The translations under genes were made by a program, and so were the position numbers. Shown here piece after piece: positions 6,412 to 15,113 of a stretch of DNA of 64,000 bases. Below the pieces are notes generated by a model. That model made no database searches. It saw only the letters and a program-made list of their open reading frames with translations, and was not told the DNA's origin. Numbering within the stretch: position 1 is the first letter of the stretch; every line of letters begins with the position of its first letter. The DNA is from Sphingomonas sp. PP-CE-3A-406 (GTDB taxonomy: Bacteria; Pseudomonadota; Alphaproteobacteria; Sphingomonadales; Sphingomonadaceae), in the NCBI RefSeq assembly GCF_003688625.1, contig NZ_RCWY01000003.1:927589-991588 (forward strand), written 5' to 3'.

Positions 6412-8418
6412 ATGGCTGAAGATCTGTTCGCGTCTCCGGGCGCGTCTGGCGGGAAGACCGCTGCAAACACCTATGACGCGTCCTCGATCGAGGTGCTCGA
6501 AGGCCTTGAACCCGTACGTCGCCGTCCCGGCATGTATGTCGGCGGCACCGACGAACGCGCGCTGCATCACCTCGCCGCCGAGGTGCTCGACAACGCGATG
6601 GACGAGGCGGTCGCCGGCCACGCGACGCGCATCGAAGTCACGCTGGAGGCGAACAACCGCCTGACGATCGTCGACAATGGTCGCGGCATCCCGGTCGATC
6701 CGCATCCAAAATTTCCTGACAAGTCCGCGCTGGAGGTGATCCTCTCGACGCTTCACTCGGGCGGCAAGTTCGCCGGCAAGGCCTATGCGACATCGGGCGG
6801 CCTGCACGGCGTCGGTATCAGCGTCGTCAACGCGCTATCGTCCGACACCGTCGTCGAGGTCGCGCGCGACCGGCAATTGTACCGCCAGCGCTTCGCCAAG
6901 GGCCTGACGCTCGGGCCGATCGAGCATCTCGGGGCCACGCCCAACCGTCGCGGGACCAGCGTCGCCTTCACGCCGGATACCGAGATCTTTGGCAGCGAAC
7001 TGAACTTCAAGCCGCAGCGTCTGTACAAGCTCGTCCGCTCGAAGGCGTATCTCTTCGCCGGCGTCGAGATCCGCTGGCACTGCGCGCCCGACCTGATCGC
7101 GGACGACACACCAGCACAGGCCGTGTTTCAGTTCCCCGGCGGCCTAGCCGACCACCTTCGCGACCAGATCGCCGGCCGCGAATGCGCGACCTCCGACTTC
7201 TTCTCCGGCTCGCAGGATTTCCCGAGCGCGAACGGTGAAACCCAAGGCCGCGTCGAATGGGCGGTCGCATGGCCGCTGTGGAGCGACGGCTCGTACAGCT
7301 GGTATTGCAACACCATCCCGACCCCCGACGGCGGCACGCACGAACAGGGCCTCCGCCAGGCACTGGTCCGCGGCCTGCGCGCGTTCGGCGATCTCGTCGG
7401 CAACAAGAAGACCAAGGATATCAGCGCGGACGATGTCATGGTCGGCAGCGAGCTGATGCTGTCCGTGTTCATCCGCGAGCCGCAATTCCAGAGCCAGACC
7501 AAGGATCGCCTCACCAGCCCCGAAGCCGCCGGCCTCGTCGAAAAGGCGGTGCGCGATCATTTCGACCATTTCCTCAGCCACAACATGGAGCGCGGCAAGG
7601 CGCTGCTGAACTATGTGCTCGAGCGGATGGACGAACGCCTGCGCCGCAAGCAGGAACGCGACGTCAAGCGCAAGACCGCGACCTCCGCGCGGAAGCTGCG
7701 GCTGCCCGGCAAGCTCACCGACTGTTCGGCGAACTCGCCCGAAGGCACCGAACTCTTCATCGTCGAGGGCGATTCGGCCGGTGGCTCGGCCAAGCAGGCG
7801 CGCGACCGGAAGACGCAGGCGATCCTGCCGATCCGCGGTAAGATCCTCAACGTCGCGTCGGCCACCAGCGCGAAGATCTTCGCCAACCAGGAAATCGCCG
7901 ACCTTACGCTCGCGCTAGGCTGCGGCACTCGGAAGGACTGCACCCCGGACACGCTACGCTACGAACGCATCGTCATCATGACCGACGCTGACGTCGACGG
8001 CGCACACATCGCTACGCTGCTGATGACGTTCTTCTTCCAGGAGATGCCCGAACTCGTCCGCCGCGGGCATCTCTACCTCGCGCAACCGCCGCTCTACCGC
8101 CTGACCGTCGGCACCAAGAGCGTCTACGCCCGCGACGACGCGCACCGCGCCGAACTCGAACGCACCGTGTTCAAGGGCAAGAAGGTCGACGTCGGCCGCT
8201 TCAAGGGCCTCGGCGAGATGAACCCGAGTCAGCTCCGCGAAACCACGATGGACCCCGCTACCCGCGGCATGCTCCGCATCACGCTCCCGCAGGAATATGA
8301 AGAGCGCGCACAGGTGAAGGACCTCGTCGACCGCCTGATGGGCAACAACCCCGCGCACCGGTTTGCCTTTATCCAGGAAAATGCGGGGCGGATGGACGAG
8401 GAGGCGATCGACGCATGA
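6412..8418 (+). CDS. parE: DNA topoisomerase IV subunit B
   Basis: This 668-residue type IIA topoisomerase ATPase subunit decatenates chromosomes with ParC. Visible motifs are the GHKL ATPase segments (EVLDNAMDEA, DNGRGIPVD, GGLHGVGISVVNAL), the TOPRIM nucleotide-binding EGDSAGGSAKQARDR, ILPIRGKILNV and the metal-binding DADVDGAHI. Length and the lack of the long GyrB insertion favour ParE over GyrB. The start at 6412 (MAEDLFAS) fits relatives; a GTG twelve codons upstream is an alternative. The stop overlaps the next start (ATGA). Confidence 0.95.
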   Translation: MAEDLFASPGASGGKTAANTYDASSIEVLEGLEPVRRRPGMYVGGTDERALHHLAAEVLDNAMDEAVAGHATRIEVTLEANNRLTIVDNGRGIPVDPHPKFPDKSALEVILSTLHSGGKFAGKAYATSGGLHGVGISVVNALSSDTVVEVARDRQLYRQRFAKGLTLGPIEHLGATPNRRGTSVAFTPDTEIFGSELNFKPQRLYKLVRSKAYLFAGVEIRWHCAPDLIADDTPAQAVFQFPGGLADHLRDQIAGRECATSDFFSGSQDFPSANGETQGRVEWAVAWPLWSDGSYSWYCNTIPTPDGGTHEQGLRQALVRGLRAFGDLVGNKKTKDISADDVMVGSELMLSVFIREPQFQSQTKDRLTSPEAAGLVEKAVRDHFDHFLSHNMERGKALLNYVLERMDERLRRKQERDVKRKTATSARKLRLPGKLTDCSANSPEGTELFIVEGDSAGGSAKQARDRKTQAILPIRGKILNVASATSAKIFANQEIADLTLALGCGTRKDCTPDTLRYERIVIMTDADVDGAHIATLLMTFFFQEMPELVRRGHLYLAQPPLYRLTVGTKSVYARDDAHRAELERTVFKGKKVDVGRFKGLGEMNPSQLRETTMDPATRGMLRITLPQEYEERAQVKDLVDRLMGNNPAHRFAFIQENAGRMDEEAIDA

Positions 8419-8945
8419 ACCAGACACGTCCACTTCGTAAGGAAGCGCTTATCGCTTCATGGGCCAATTCGGACTGGGACGACGTCGCGCGTTTCATCGG
8501 GCCAAATGCGCACCGTTTCGCCAGTGCATGGGGAAAGGCACGTGACAAGATGGTGAAAGCCGGCGGGGGGCTCGTGCTCACTTGGTGCTGGCCCGCGCTG
8601 TTTTTCGGGTTCGCGTGGTTTCTGTACCGCAAGCAATGGGCAGTTGGCGCCGTCCTGATTATCCTGCCGCTGGTGGTCGGGTATTTCTTTTCCGTTTCGG
8701 CCGGCGGTGGCGCGGCAATCTTCATTGCGATGATAGCCAAATCGACAATCGCGCAGGATGCGGTCACCAAGATCGCGAAGATTCGTGCAGCGGGTGGCAG
8801 CGACGCGGAGATTGCCGCGGCAGGCGGAGTCTCGGTCATCGCCGGCGTGCTGGGCGGTATCGTCCTGGTGGCGGAGCTGGCGCTCGCGTTCGTGGGCGCA
8901 GTAATGGATCAGCAGGCCCATTTGGCCAGTCTCAGCAACGTCTAG
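8415..8945 (+). CDS. DUF2628-like membrane protein
   Basis: This 176-residue protein has a soluble N-terminus (about 1-50) and hydrophobic segments near residues 52-72, 75-97 and 123-150 (LVLTWCWPALFFGFAWFLY, WAVGAVLIILPLVVGYFF, SVIAGVLGGIVLVAELALAF). The aromatic first pair and the layout match the DUF2628 family of unknown function. It overlaps parE by four bases, so it is probably co-transcribed with it. No catalytic motif is visible. Confidence 0.7.
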   Translation: MNQTRPLRKEALIASWANSDWDDVARFIGPNAHRFASAWGKARDKMVKAGGGLVLTWCWPALFFGFAWFLYRKQWAVGAVLIILPLVVGYFFSVSAGGGAAIFIAMIAKSTIAQDAVTKIAKIRAAGGSDAEIAAAGGVSVIAGVLGGIVLVAELALAFVGAVMDQQAHLASLSNV

Positions 8946-9029
8946 AACCGGTGGGCGTGCCCATTCGACCGGCGTCCAGCGTCGGACGTGATTGACGCAC
9001 CCGCCGCGCTACCGATATGAGGCCGTGTC

Positions 9030-9058
9030 GGGCGACCATTGGGTCGCCCTTCTCGTTT
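9030..9058 (+). terminator. Terminator-like hairpin just upstream of argD
   Basis: GGGCGACC-attg-GGTCGCCC forms an 8-bp stem followed by TTCTCGTTT and ends only about 16 bases before the argD GTG. It may end the parE-DUF2628 transcript or attenuate argD. Confidence 0.6.
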
Positions 9059-9074
9059 CGGAAAGGAAGCGCCT

Positions 9075-10265
9075 GTGACCATCACCCCGCTCATGCCCGT
9101 CTACCCGCGGTGTGGCGTGCGTCCGGTCCGAGGCGAGGGCGCGTACCTCTTCGGCGAGGACGGCCAGCAATATCTCGATTTCGCGAGCGGCATCGCGGTC
9201 AATGCGCTCGGCCACGCGCATCCGCATTTGACCAAGGCGATCGCGGATCAGGCGGCGACGCTGATGCACGTGTCGAACCTGTACGGGTCGCCGCAGGGCG
9301 AGCACCTCGCGCAACGCCTCGTCGACAACACATTCGCCGACACCGTGTTCTTTACGAACTCGGGCGCGGAAGCGGTCGAGTGCGCGATCAAGACCGCACG
9401 GCGCTATCACTTCGCCAACGGCAACCCGCAGCGCCACACGCTGATCACGTTCGACACCGCGTTTCACGGGCGCACGCTCGGCGCCATCTCGGCGACCAAC
9501 CAAGCGAAGATGCGCGACGGGTTCGAGCCGTTGTTGCCGGGGTTCGGCTACGCGAAGTTCAACGATCTCGAAGGCGCGCTGGCGCTGATCGACGACAACA
9601 CCGCGGGCTTCCTGGTCGAGCCGATCCAGGGCGAGGGCGGTATCCGCCAGGCGAGCCACGAGTTCCTCACCGGCTTGCGCAAGGCCTGCGACGAGCACGG
9701 CCTGTTGCTGGTGCTCGACGAGGTCCAGTGCGGCTACGGCCGGACCGGCAAGTTCTTCGCGCATGAGCTGTACGGCATCACGCCTGACATCATGGCGGTT
9801 GCCAAGGGTATCGGTGGCGGCTTCCCGCTGGGCGCGTGCCTCGCGACCGAGGAAGCGGCCAAGGGCATGGTCGCCGGCACGCACGGCTCGACCTATGGTG
9901 GCAACCCGCTGGCGATGGCGGCGGGCGAGGCGATCCTCGACGTGATGCTTGAGGACGGCTTCCTCGACAACGTCACGGCGATGGGCGACCGGTTGCGGCA
10001 GGGGCTCGAGCAGATGATCCCGAACCACGATCACCTGTTCGATAGCGTTCGCGGCACCGGGCTGATGCTCGGGTTGAAGCTGAAGAGCGACAGCCGCGCG
10101 TTCGTCGCGTTTGCGCGCGACAACCACAATCTGCTCCTGGTGTCGGCGGGCGAGAACGTCGTCCGTATTCTGCCGCCGCTGGTGATCGACGAGAGCCACA
10201 TCGCCGAATGCATCGACAAGCTGTCGACCGCCGCGCGCGTCTACGTGCCCGCTGCCGACGATTGA
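9075..10265 (+). CDS. argD: Acetylornithine aminotransferase
   Basis: This 396-residue class III PLP-dependent aminotransferase converts N-acetylglutamate semialdehyde to N-acetylornithine in arginine biosynthesis and often also serves as succinyldiaminopimelate aminotransferase. Visible features are FTNSGAEAVECAIKTARRYH (PLP phosphate binding), EPIQGEGG, LVLDEVQCGYGRTGKFFA, and the PLP-linked lysine K244 in AVAKGIGGGFPLGA. The start is GTG at 9075 with AAAGGAAGC upstream. argF follows after a palindromic repeat, and hslO is next, an order common in related bacteria. Confidence 0.95.
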   Translation: MTITPLMPVYPRCGVRPVRGEGAYLFGEDGQQYLDFASGIAVNALGHAHPHLTKAIADQAATLMHVSNLYGSPQGEHLAQRLVDNTFADTVFFTNSGAEAVECAIKTARRYHFANGNPQRHTLITFDTAFHGRTLGAISATNQAKMRDGFEPLLPGFGYAKFNDLEGALALIDDNTAGFLVEPIQGEGGIRQASHEFLTGLRKACDEHGLLLVLDEVQCGYGRTGKFFAHELYGITPDIMAVAKGIGGGFPLGACLATEEAAKGMVAGTHGSTYGGNPLAMAAGEAILDVMLEDGFLDNVTAMGDRLRQGLEQMIPNHDHLFDSVRGTGLMLGLKLKSDSRAFVAFARDNHNLLLVSAGENVVRILPPLVIDESHIAECIDKLSTAARVYVPAADD

Positions 10266-10271
10266 AACTGA

Positions 10272-10402
10272 TCCTCCCCGGTACGGGGAGGGGGACCATG
10301 CGAAGCATGGTGGAGGGGGCTTTCCCCGCAGCGTAGCGCCCGTGGAGGTCCCCCTCCACCCCGCTCTGCGAGCGCGGTCCCCCTCCCCGTGCCGGGGAGG
10401 AA
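10272..10402. repeat. Palindromic intergenic repeat, family D, supplying the argF ribosome-binding site
   Basis: An imperfect 131-bp inverted repeat with outer arms TCCTCCCCGGTACGGGGAGG and CTCCCCGTGCCGGGGAGGA, and inner arms GGTGGAGGGGG and CCCCCTCCACC. The last bases of the right arm, GGGGAGGA, sit 3-10 nt before the argF ATG and act as its Shine-Dalgarno sequence. Confidence 0.8.
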
Positions 10403-10404
10403 TT

Positions 10405-11322
10405 ATGCGTCATTTCCTGAATCTCACCGACGCCGGAGCCGACGGCATCGCCGCGATGCTGTCCGATGCACTCGACCGCAAGGCAGCGCGCGCCGGCTTC
10501 CCCAAGGGCCGCGCCGACGCCGATGCGCCGCTCGCCGGCCACACGCTCGCGATGGTCTTCGAGAAGAGCTCCACCCGCACGCGTTTCTCGTTCGACATGG
10601 CGATCCGTCAGCTCGGGGGCACCTCGATCGTGTCCGATGGCGGCTCGATGCAGCTCGGCCGCGGCGAGTCGATCGCCGACACGGCGCGCATCCTGTCGGG
10701 CTATGTCGACGCGATCATGATCCGCACCGACGATCACGCCAAGATCGAGGAGATGGCGCATTACGCCTCGGTCCCGGTCATCAACGGCCTGACCGACGCG
10801 TCGCATCCGTGCCAGATCATGGCCGACCTGCTGACCATCATCGAGAGCGGCAAGACGCTGCCCGGCCTCAAGGTCGCGTGGCTCGGCGACGGCAACAACG
10901 TGCTCGCCTCGATCGTCGAGGCGGCGGGGCTGATGCAGTTCGACGTCGTCGCGGCCTGCCCGCAGGGCTTCCAACCGGAAGAAGAGGCGATCGTCCGCGC
11001 TTCGGGCCGTGCCCGCGTCGTGGCCGACCCGCGCGAGGCGGTCGAAGGTGCGGACATCGTCGTTACCGACACCTGGATCTCGATGGGGCAGGCGCACGCC
11101 GAGGCCAAGCTGAAGGCGCTCACCCCGTACCAGGTCGACGCCGCGCTGATGGCACTCGCCAAGCCCGACGCTAAGTTCCTCCACTGCTTGCCTGCGCACC
11201 GCGGTGAGGAAGTCACGCCCGACGTGATCGACGGCCCGCAGTCGCTGATCTGGCAGGAGGCCGAGAACCGCCTCCACGCGCAGAAGTCGGTGCTGCGCTG
11301 GTGCTTCGGGCAGATCGGTTGA
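10405..11322 (+). CDS. argF: Ornithine carbamoyltransferase
   Basis: This 305-residue enzyme transfers a carbamoyl group from carbamoyl phosphate to ornithine to give citrulline. The carbamoyl-phosphate loop is S56-T-R-T59 in FEKSSTRTRFSFD. Other motifs are DASHPCQIMADLLT, the ornithine-side DTWISMGQ and the catalytic HCLPAHRGEEV. The start is the ATG at 10405, with a ribosome-binding site formed by the end of the upstream repeat; earlier in-frame codons would lie inside that repeat. It is probably co-transcribed with argD and hslO. Confidence 0.96.
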   Translation: MRHFLNLTDAGADGIAAMLSDALDRKAARAGFPKGRADADAPLAGHTLAMVFEKSSTRTRFSFDMAIRQLGGTSIVSDGGSMQLGRGESIADTARILSGYVDAIMIRTDDHAKIEEMAHYASVPVINGLTDASHPCQIMADLLTIIESGKTLPGLKVAWLGDGNNVLASIVEAAGLMQFDVVAACPQGFQPEEEAIVRASGRARVVADPREAVEGADIVVTDTWISMGQAHAEAKLKALTPYQVDAALMALAKPDAKFLHCLPAHRGEEVTPDVIDGPQSLIWQEAENRLHAQKSVLRWCFGQIG

Positions 11323-11354
11323 CCTGAACAGGCAGGGTCACCATCTGGCGGACG

Positions 11355-12272
11355 ATGAACGATACGCCAAAATTCGACCCCAACATGACCGATCTCGACC
11401 GCGCGCTGGCTTTCGCGATCCCGACGCGCAGTGCACGCGGCCGGATCGTGCGGCTCGGCACCGCGCTCGACGAAGTGCTTGCCGCGCACGCCTATCCGCC
11501 CGCGATCGAGAAACTGCTCGCCGAAGCGCTCACGCTCGCCGCGCTGATCGGTTCGACGCTCAAGGATTCGAGCGGCCAGCTGACGATGCAGACGCGTACC
11601 GACAACGGCGTCGTTCAGCTGCTCGTCTGCGACTACCGCGGCGGCGAAGTGCGCGGCTACATCGAATACGACGCGGACAAGCTCGCCGAAGCGCCCGCCG
11701 AACCATCGCTGTTCGCGCTGTTCGGCGCCGGCTATCTCGCGATCACGTTCGACATGGCGACCAGCAACGAGCGCTATCAGGGTATCGTCCCCCTCGACGG
11801 CGACACGCTGTCGCAGGCGGCGCAGAGCTATTTCACGCAGTCCGAGCAAATCCCGACGATGATTCGCACCGGCATGGCGAAGGGCGCTGACGGTCGCTGC
11901 ATCTCCGGCGGGCTGTTCCTCCAGCATCTTCCCGAGGGCGAGGACGGGCGTGAGCGCCTGCATACCAAACTCGATCATCCGGAATGGGAGCATGTCGCTA
12001 CGCTCGGCAACACGATGGGCGTCGATGAACTCACCGATGCGACGTTGCCGCTGGAAACGCTCGTCTGGCGCCTGTTCAACGAGGAGGAGGACGTCCGCAT
12101 TCTCGCGGATATTCCGATCACGCGCGGGTGCCGCTGCGATCCCGAGTACATCAAGGGCGTGATCTCGAAATTCCCAATCGAGGAACGGCGGTCGATGGCC
12201 GACGAGACCGGGTTCATCATCGTCGACTGTGCGTTCTGCGCGACGAAATTTCCCGTGCCGGTCGACGAGTGA
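11355..12272 (+). CDS. hslO: Hsp33 redox-regulated chaperone
   Basis: This 305-residue protein has the Hsp33 N-terminal domain and the C-terminal zinc redox switch: C259-R-C261 and C292-A-F-C295, separated by 30 residues, the usual spacing. Under oxidative stress the cysteines release zinc and form disulphides, which activates the holdase. It begins 32 nt after argF on the same strand. Linkage of argF and hslO is frequent in alphaproteobacteria. Confidence 0.95.
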   Translation: MNDTPKFDPNMTDLDRALAFAIPTRSARGRIVRLGTALDEVLAAHAYPPAIEKLLAEALTLAALIGSTLKDSSGQLTMQTRTDNGVVQLLVCDYRGGEVRGYIEYDADKLAEAPAEPSLFALFGAGYLAITFDMATSNERYQGIVPLDGDTLSQAAQSYFTQSEQIPTMIRTGMAKGADGRCISGGLFLQHLPEGEDGRERLHTKLDHPEWEHVATLGNTMGVDELTDATLPLETLVWRLFNEEEDVRILADIPITRGCRCDPEYIKGVISKFPIEERRSMADETGFIIVDCAFCATKFPVPVDE

Positions 12273-12339
12273 TGCACTTTTGCCGGTCGATCGAGCCGCT
12301 AACGTAAGGAATTAACGCCCCATTTACTTATGTTAGGTA

Positions 12340-12438
12340 TAGATCGGGCTGTGCTTTTTATTCAGCACGTTTTTCTCCCTTGTGGCGCGATCCGCGCCAA
12401 CCTCAGGGGCTGCCTCACCGGGCGGCCCCTTTCTTTTT
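12340..12438 (+). ncRNA. Possible small structured RNA or leader between hslO and queC
   Basis: Three hairpins follow one another: GTGCT...AGCAC (12350-12367), TGGCGCG-atc-CGCGCCA (12383-12399), and a 9-bp GC-rich terminator stem (12406-12429) with a T-rich tail. The flank upstream is AT-rich with a weak promoter-like TTAACG/TATAGA pair. It could be an independent small RNA, the hslO 3' end, or a queC leader. It does not match the preQ1 aptamers I know. Confidence 0.35.
12406..12438 (+). terminator. Intrinsic terminator upstream of queC
   Basis: GGGGCTGCC pairs with GGCGGCCCC (one G-T pair) around TCACCG and is followed by TTTCTTTTT. It ends 30 bases before the queC ATG. Confidence 0.8.
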
Positions 12439-12468
12439 GCGCGCCGCTGGCCTAGCGCACTCCGCATA

Positions 12469-13173
12469 ATGACATCCCCTGCTCCCTTTGCGGTCGCGCT
12501 CGTTTCGGGCGGGCTCGACTCGATGATATCCGCCGCGATTGCGCGCGAAGCCGGCCAGCGGCTGCTCGCGCTATCGTTCGATTACAATCAGCGTCACCGG
12601 ATCGAACTCGATGCGGCGCGCCGCGTCGCCACCGCGCTCGGGGCCGAACGCCATATCGTGCTGCCGATGGACCTGTCCGCGTTCGGCGGCTCCGCGCTGA
12701 CCGCCGATATCGACGTGCCGAAGGACGGCGCAGGCACCGAAGACGGTGGCGGCATCCCCGTCACCTATGTGCCCGCGCGCAACACGATCTTCCTCAGCCT
12801 TGCGCTCGGCTGGGCCGAGGCGGCGGGCGCGCGCGACATCTATATCGGCGTCAACGCGCTCGATTATTCGGGCTATCCCGATTGCCGTCCCGAGTTCATC
12901 GCCGCGTTCGAAGGTCTCGCCGAACTCGCCACCAAAGCCGGCGTCGAGGGCGAACCGTTCCGCATCCAGGCGCCGCTCCAGCATATGACCAAGGCGGATA
13001 TCGTCCGCGAAGGCACGCGGCTCGGGCTCGATCTCGGGCTGAGCTGGTCGTGCTACGATCCGACGCCCGACGGCAGGCATTGCGGCGAGTGCGACAGCTG
13101 CCGGCTCCGCGCGCGCGGTTTCGACGAGGCTGGGATCGCGGATCCCACCGTCTATGCCGTGAAGCCCGCCTGA
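12469..13173 (+). CDS. queC: 7-cyano-7-deazaguanine synthase
   Basis: This 234-residue ATP-dependent enzyme converts 7-carboxy-7-deazaguanine and ammonia to preQ0 in queuosine biosynthesis. The PP-loop reads VSGGLDSMISA at residues about 12-22. The C-terminal zinc site is SCYDPTPDGRHCGECDSC (four cysteines). The start at 12469 (MTSPAPFAVALVSGG) places the PP-loop at the usual distance. queE, the preceding enzyme in the pathway, begins one base after its stop. Confidence 0.96.
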   Translation: MTSPAPFAVALVSGGLDSMISAAIAREAGQRLLALSFDYNQRHRIELDAARRVATALGAERHIVLPMDLSAFGGSALTADIDVPKDGAGTEDGGGIPVTYVPARNTIFLSLALGWAEAAGARDIYIGVNALDYSGYPDCRPEFIAAFEGLAELATKAGVEGEPFRIQAPLQHMTKADIVREGTRLGLDLGLSWSCYDPTPDGRHCGECDSCRLRARGFDEAGIADPTVYAVKPA

Positions 13174-13174
13174 C

Positions 13175-13807
13175 ATGAGCTATGCGGTCAAGGAGATGTT
13201 CCTGACGCTGCAAGGCGAGGGCGTGAACGCCGGCCGCCGCGCGGTGTTCGTGCGGTTCGCCGGCTGCAACCTCTGGTCGGGCCGCGAACAGGATCGCGCG
13301 ACCGCGGTGTGCCGGTTCTGCGATACCGAGTTCGTCGGCACCGACGGCCTCGGCGGCGGCAAGTTCGCCGACGCGCAGGTGCTGGCGGCGGCTGTCGCCG
13401 GCTTCTGGGGCGAGGGTGCGCGCGACCGCTTCGTCGTGCTGACCGGTGGCGAGCCGATGCTCCAGATCGACGACGCGATCGTCGATGCGCTGCATGAGCA
13501 GGGGTTCCGGATCGCGATGGAGAGCAACGGCACGATCCCCGCGCATCCCGGGATCGACTGGGTGTGCATCAGCCCCAAGGCCGGCAGCATCGTCGTCCAG
13601 CGCACCGGTGACGAACTGAAGCTGGTCTGGCCGCAACCGGGTACCGACATCGACGATATCGAAACCTGGGACTTCGCCAATCTGCTGCTCCAGCCGCTCG
13701 ACGATCCACGCGCAGACGCCAATCGCGCGGCGTGCGTCGATCTGGTCATGCAGCGGCCGCAGTGGCGGTTGTCGTTGCAGACGCACAAGCTGCTGGGGTT
13801 GCGCTGA
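13175..13807 (+). CDS. queE: 7-carboxy-7-deazaguanine synthase (radical SAM)
   Basis: This 210-residue radical-SAM enzyme makes 7-carboxy-7-deazaguanine from 6-carboxytetrahydropterin. It begins YAVKEMFLTLQGEG, the family start. The three cluster cysteines have QueE spacing, a long C-x14-C-x2-C (GCNLWSGR... then VCRFCDTEF), unlike the canonical CxxxCxxC. VVLTGGEPMLQ binds S-adenosylmethionine, and PKAGSIV and ELKLVWPQ follow. It forms a two-gene operon with queC. Confidence 0.95.
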   Translation: MSYAVKEMFLTLQGEGVNAGRRAVFVRFAGCNLWSGREQDRATAVCRFCDTEFVGTDGLGGGKFADAQVLAAAVAGFWGEGARDRFVVLTGGEPMLQIDDAIVDALHEQGFRIAMESNGTIPAHPGIDWVCISPKAGSIVVQRTGDELKLVWPQPGTDIDDIETWDFANLLLQPLDDPRADANRAACVDLVMQRPQWRLSLQTHKLLGLR

Positions 13808-13836
13808 GCGAAGCGGGGTCGGCGGTCGATATCCTG

Positions 13837-13860
13837 TCATCCCGGCGAAAGCGGGGATCA
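13837..13860. repeat. Short family B-like half element
   Basis: ATCCC-ggcgaaagcg-GGGAT hairpin, preceded by TGTC. It resembles one arm of the family B repeats and sits after queE. Confidence 0.5.
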
Positions 13861-13948
13861 GTTTGGCGCGCATCGCCCTCTGACGTTGGGACAAGGTAGG
13901 TGAGGGCGGCAGCCAGGGCTCGGCCGGTATTCCTCGCCGATATGTGCC

Positions 13949-14046
13949 CGTCATCCCCGCGGAAGCGGGGACCCAGATGCTCAAACGGTGGCGATCATGT
14001 CGCTGGCGTTTGCCAATATGGGTTCCCGCCTGCGCGGGAATGACGG
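13949..14046. repeat. Palindromic intergenic repeat, family B long variant
   Basis: Arms CCGTCATCCCCGCGGAAGCG and TGCGCGGGAATGACGG enclose a 40-base centre. The element lies between convergent queE and a minus-strand gene. Confidence 0.75.
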
Positions 14047-14080
14047 TAACATGTTTGTCAGGGATAAGCGCCCCGGGGTC

Positions 14081-14785
14081 TTACTGCCCGGCCATCCCGA
14101 CGCCCGCTGGCGGCCAGTTCTGCGCGCCGCACTTCTTCTGGACCCACTCGCCCTTCTTGTTCCAGCAGATCGCGTCGAGCCGCGGCATCGTCGCGCGGTC
14201 GCGGCCGATATAGCGCGGGAAGCGCTGTTCGCCCCACGGAATCAGGCTGTTACGCAGTTCACGCGAGCGCGCCAGCGCGACCTCGAACAGGTGACCACGC
14301 GGCGCGAAGACCGCATCGCGACCGATCGACGAGGCGGTCTTGCAGAAGCCGAACTGTGCGGCGACCGTGGCGAAGCTCGAATAGGTGCGCGTGCCGAACT
14401 GGTCGAGCGCAGTCTGGCCGGCCTTGACCCCGGAGGCCTTGTTCACGCGCGCGAAGTATTTGGTCAGCGTCGTGAACGAGTTCTTCAGCTCTTCGCTGTG
14501 ATCGGAGATCATCGCGTTGTAGTTGGGCACGGTCAGCAAGGTCGGCTCGAACTGGCATTGCAGCGCCGCCACGTTAAGCGCGGCGCGCATGTGCCACACC
14601 AGCGCAGCGCGGATTTCGTCCTGCGTCGCGCCGGGCAACACCTGGCCGAGATCGGCTTCGTCGCCGACCACCGCTGCACCCGAGAAATCGCGCGACTGCA
14701 AGAAAAACTGCGCCGACGCCGACTGGGCTACAGCCAGTCCACTCGTCGCCACGCATAGCGCGAGCGCGGTACGCAACACCTTCAT
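14081..14785 (-). CDS. Exported protein of unknown function
   Basis: The 234-residue precursor has a signal peptide (MKVLRTALALCVATSGLAVA, cleavage near ASA-QF at 25-26). The mature part is mixed alpha-helical with three or four cysteines, including one at the C-terminus (WVQKKCGAQNWPP), and no catalytic motif I recognise. GGGAGG lies 5 bases before the ATG, giving a confident start. Homologues appear as uncharacterised secreted proteins in sphingomonads as far as I know; no function is proposed. Confidence 0.75.
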   Translation of the reverse strand: MKVLRTALALCVATSGLAVAQSASAQFFLQSRDFSGAAVVGDEADLGQVLPGATQDEIRAALVWHMRAALNVAALQCQFEPTLLTVPNYNAMISDHSEELKNSFTTLTKYFARVNKASGVKAGQTALDQFGTRTYSSFATVAAQFGFCKTASSIGRDAVFAPRGHLFEVALARSRELRNSLIPWGEQRFPRYIGRDRATMPRLDAICWNKKGEWVQKKCGAQNWPPAGVGMAGQ

Positions 14786-15113
14786 TCCAACCTCCCCGGG
14801 ATCTTCAAGTCATCGATTCTAAAGCGTTTCGACGCCGCTCCCAAGTGAATTTAACTATAGAAGGCGGGCGGTAGCGTCCATGTTTGCCGATCACGGCGGT
14901 TTTTCGTCGCAGGCGAAATGATTCCGCGGTCGACGGCGGGTATGTGCCTCGCCTGATGGGGCTGGCGTGGAGGCGTCTCTATTCCGCGGACCGCGCGAGC
15001 AAGCCCTAGAAGCCCGCAAACGCAAAGGGCCGCCCGGTCGCCCGGACGGCCCTTTCGCAGCACGACATCCCTTTCGGGCATGCCGTACCGCAGCAGTAAT
15101 TCCCTTGCGGAAA
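14786..15113. other. Intergenic region with a terminator for the Met/Asn-rich lipoprotein gene
   Basis: No coding frame with convincing composition or ribosome-binding site is seen. The only clear feature is the hairpin at 15024-15055. The part next to 14786 should hold the promoter of the exported protein, but no clean -35/-10 pair stands out. Confidence 0.6.
15024..15055 (-). terminator. Hairpin terminator after small lipoprotein gene
   Basis: AAAGGGCCG pairs with CGGCCCTTT, with a further GC-rich pairing inside. The T-tract is short. Confidence 0.65.

Noticed and set aside
6376..6412. Upstream GTG as the parE start
   Set aside because: The extra twelve residues are not typical of ParE, while MAEDLFAS is; neither start has a strong ribosome-binding site, so this remains a preference only.
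12300..12440. preQ1 riboswitch before queC
   Set aside because: The conserved preQ1 aptamer core and A-rich tail are not present; only generic hairpins and a terminator are seen.
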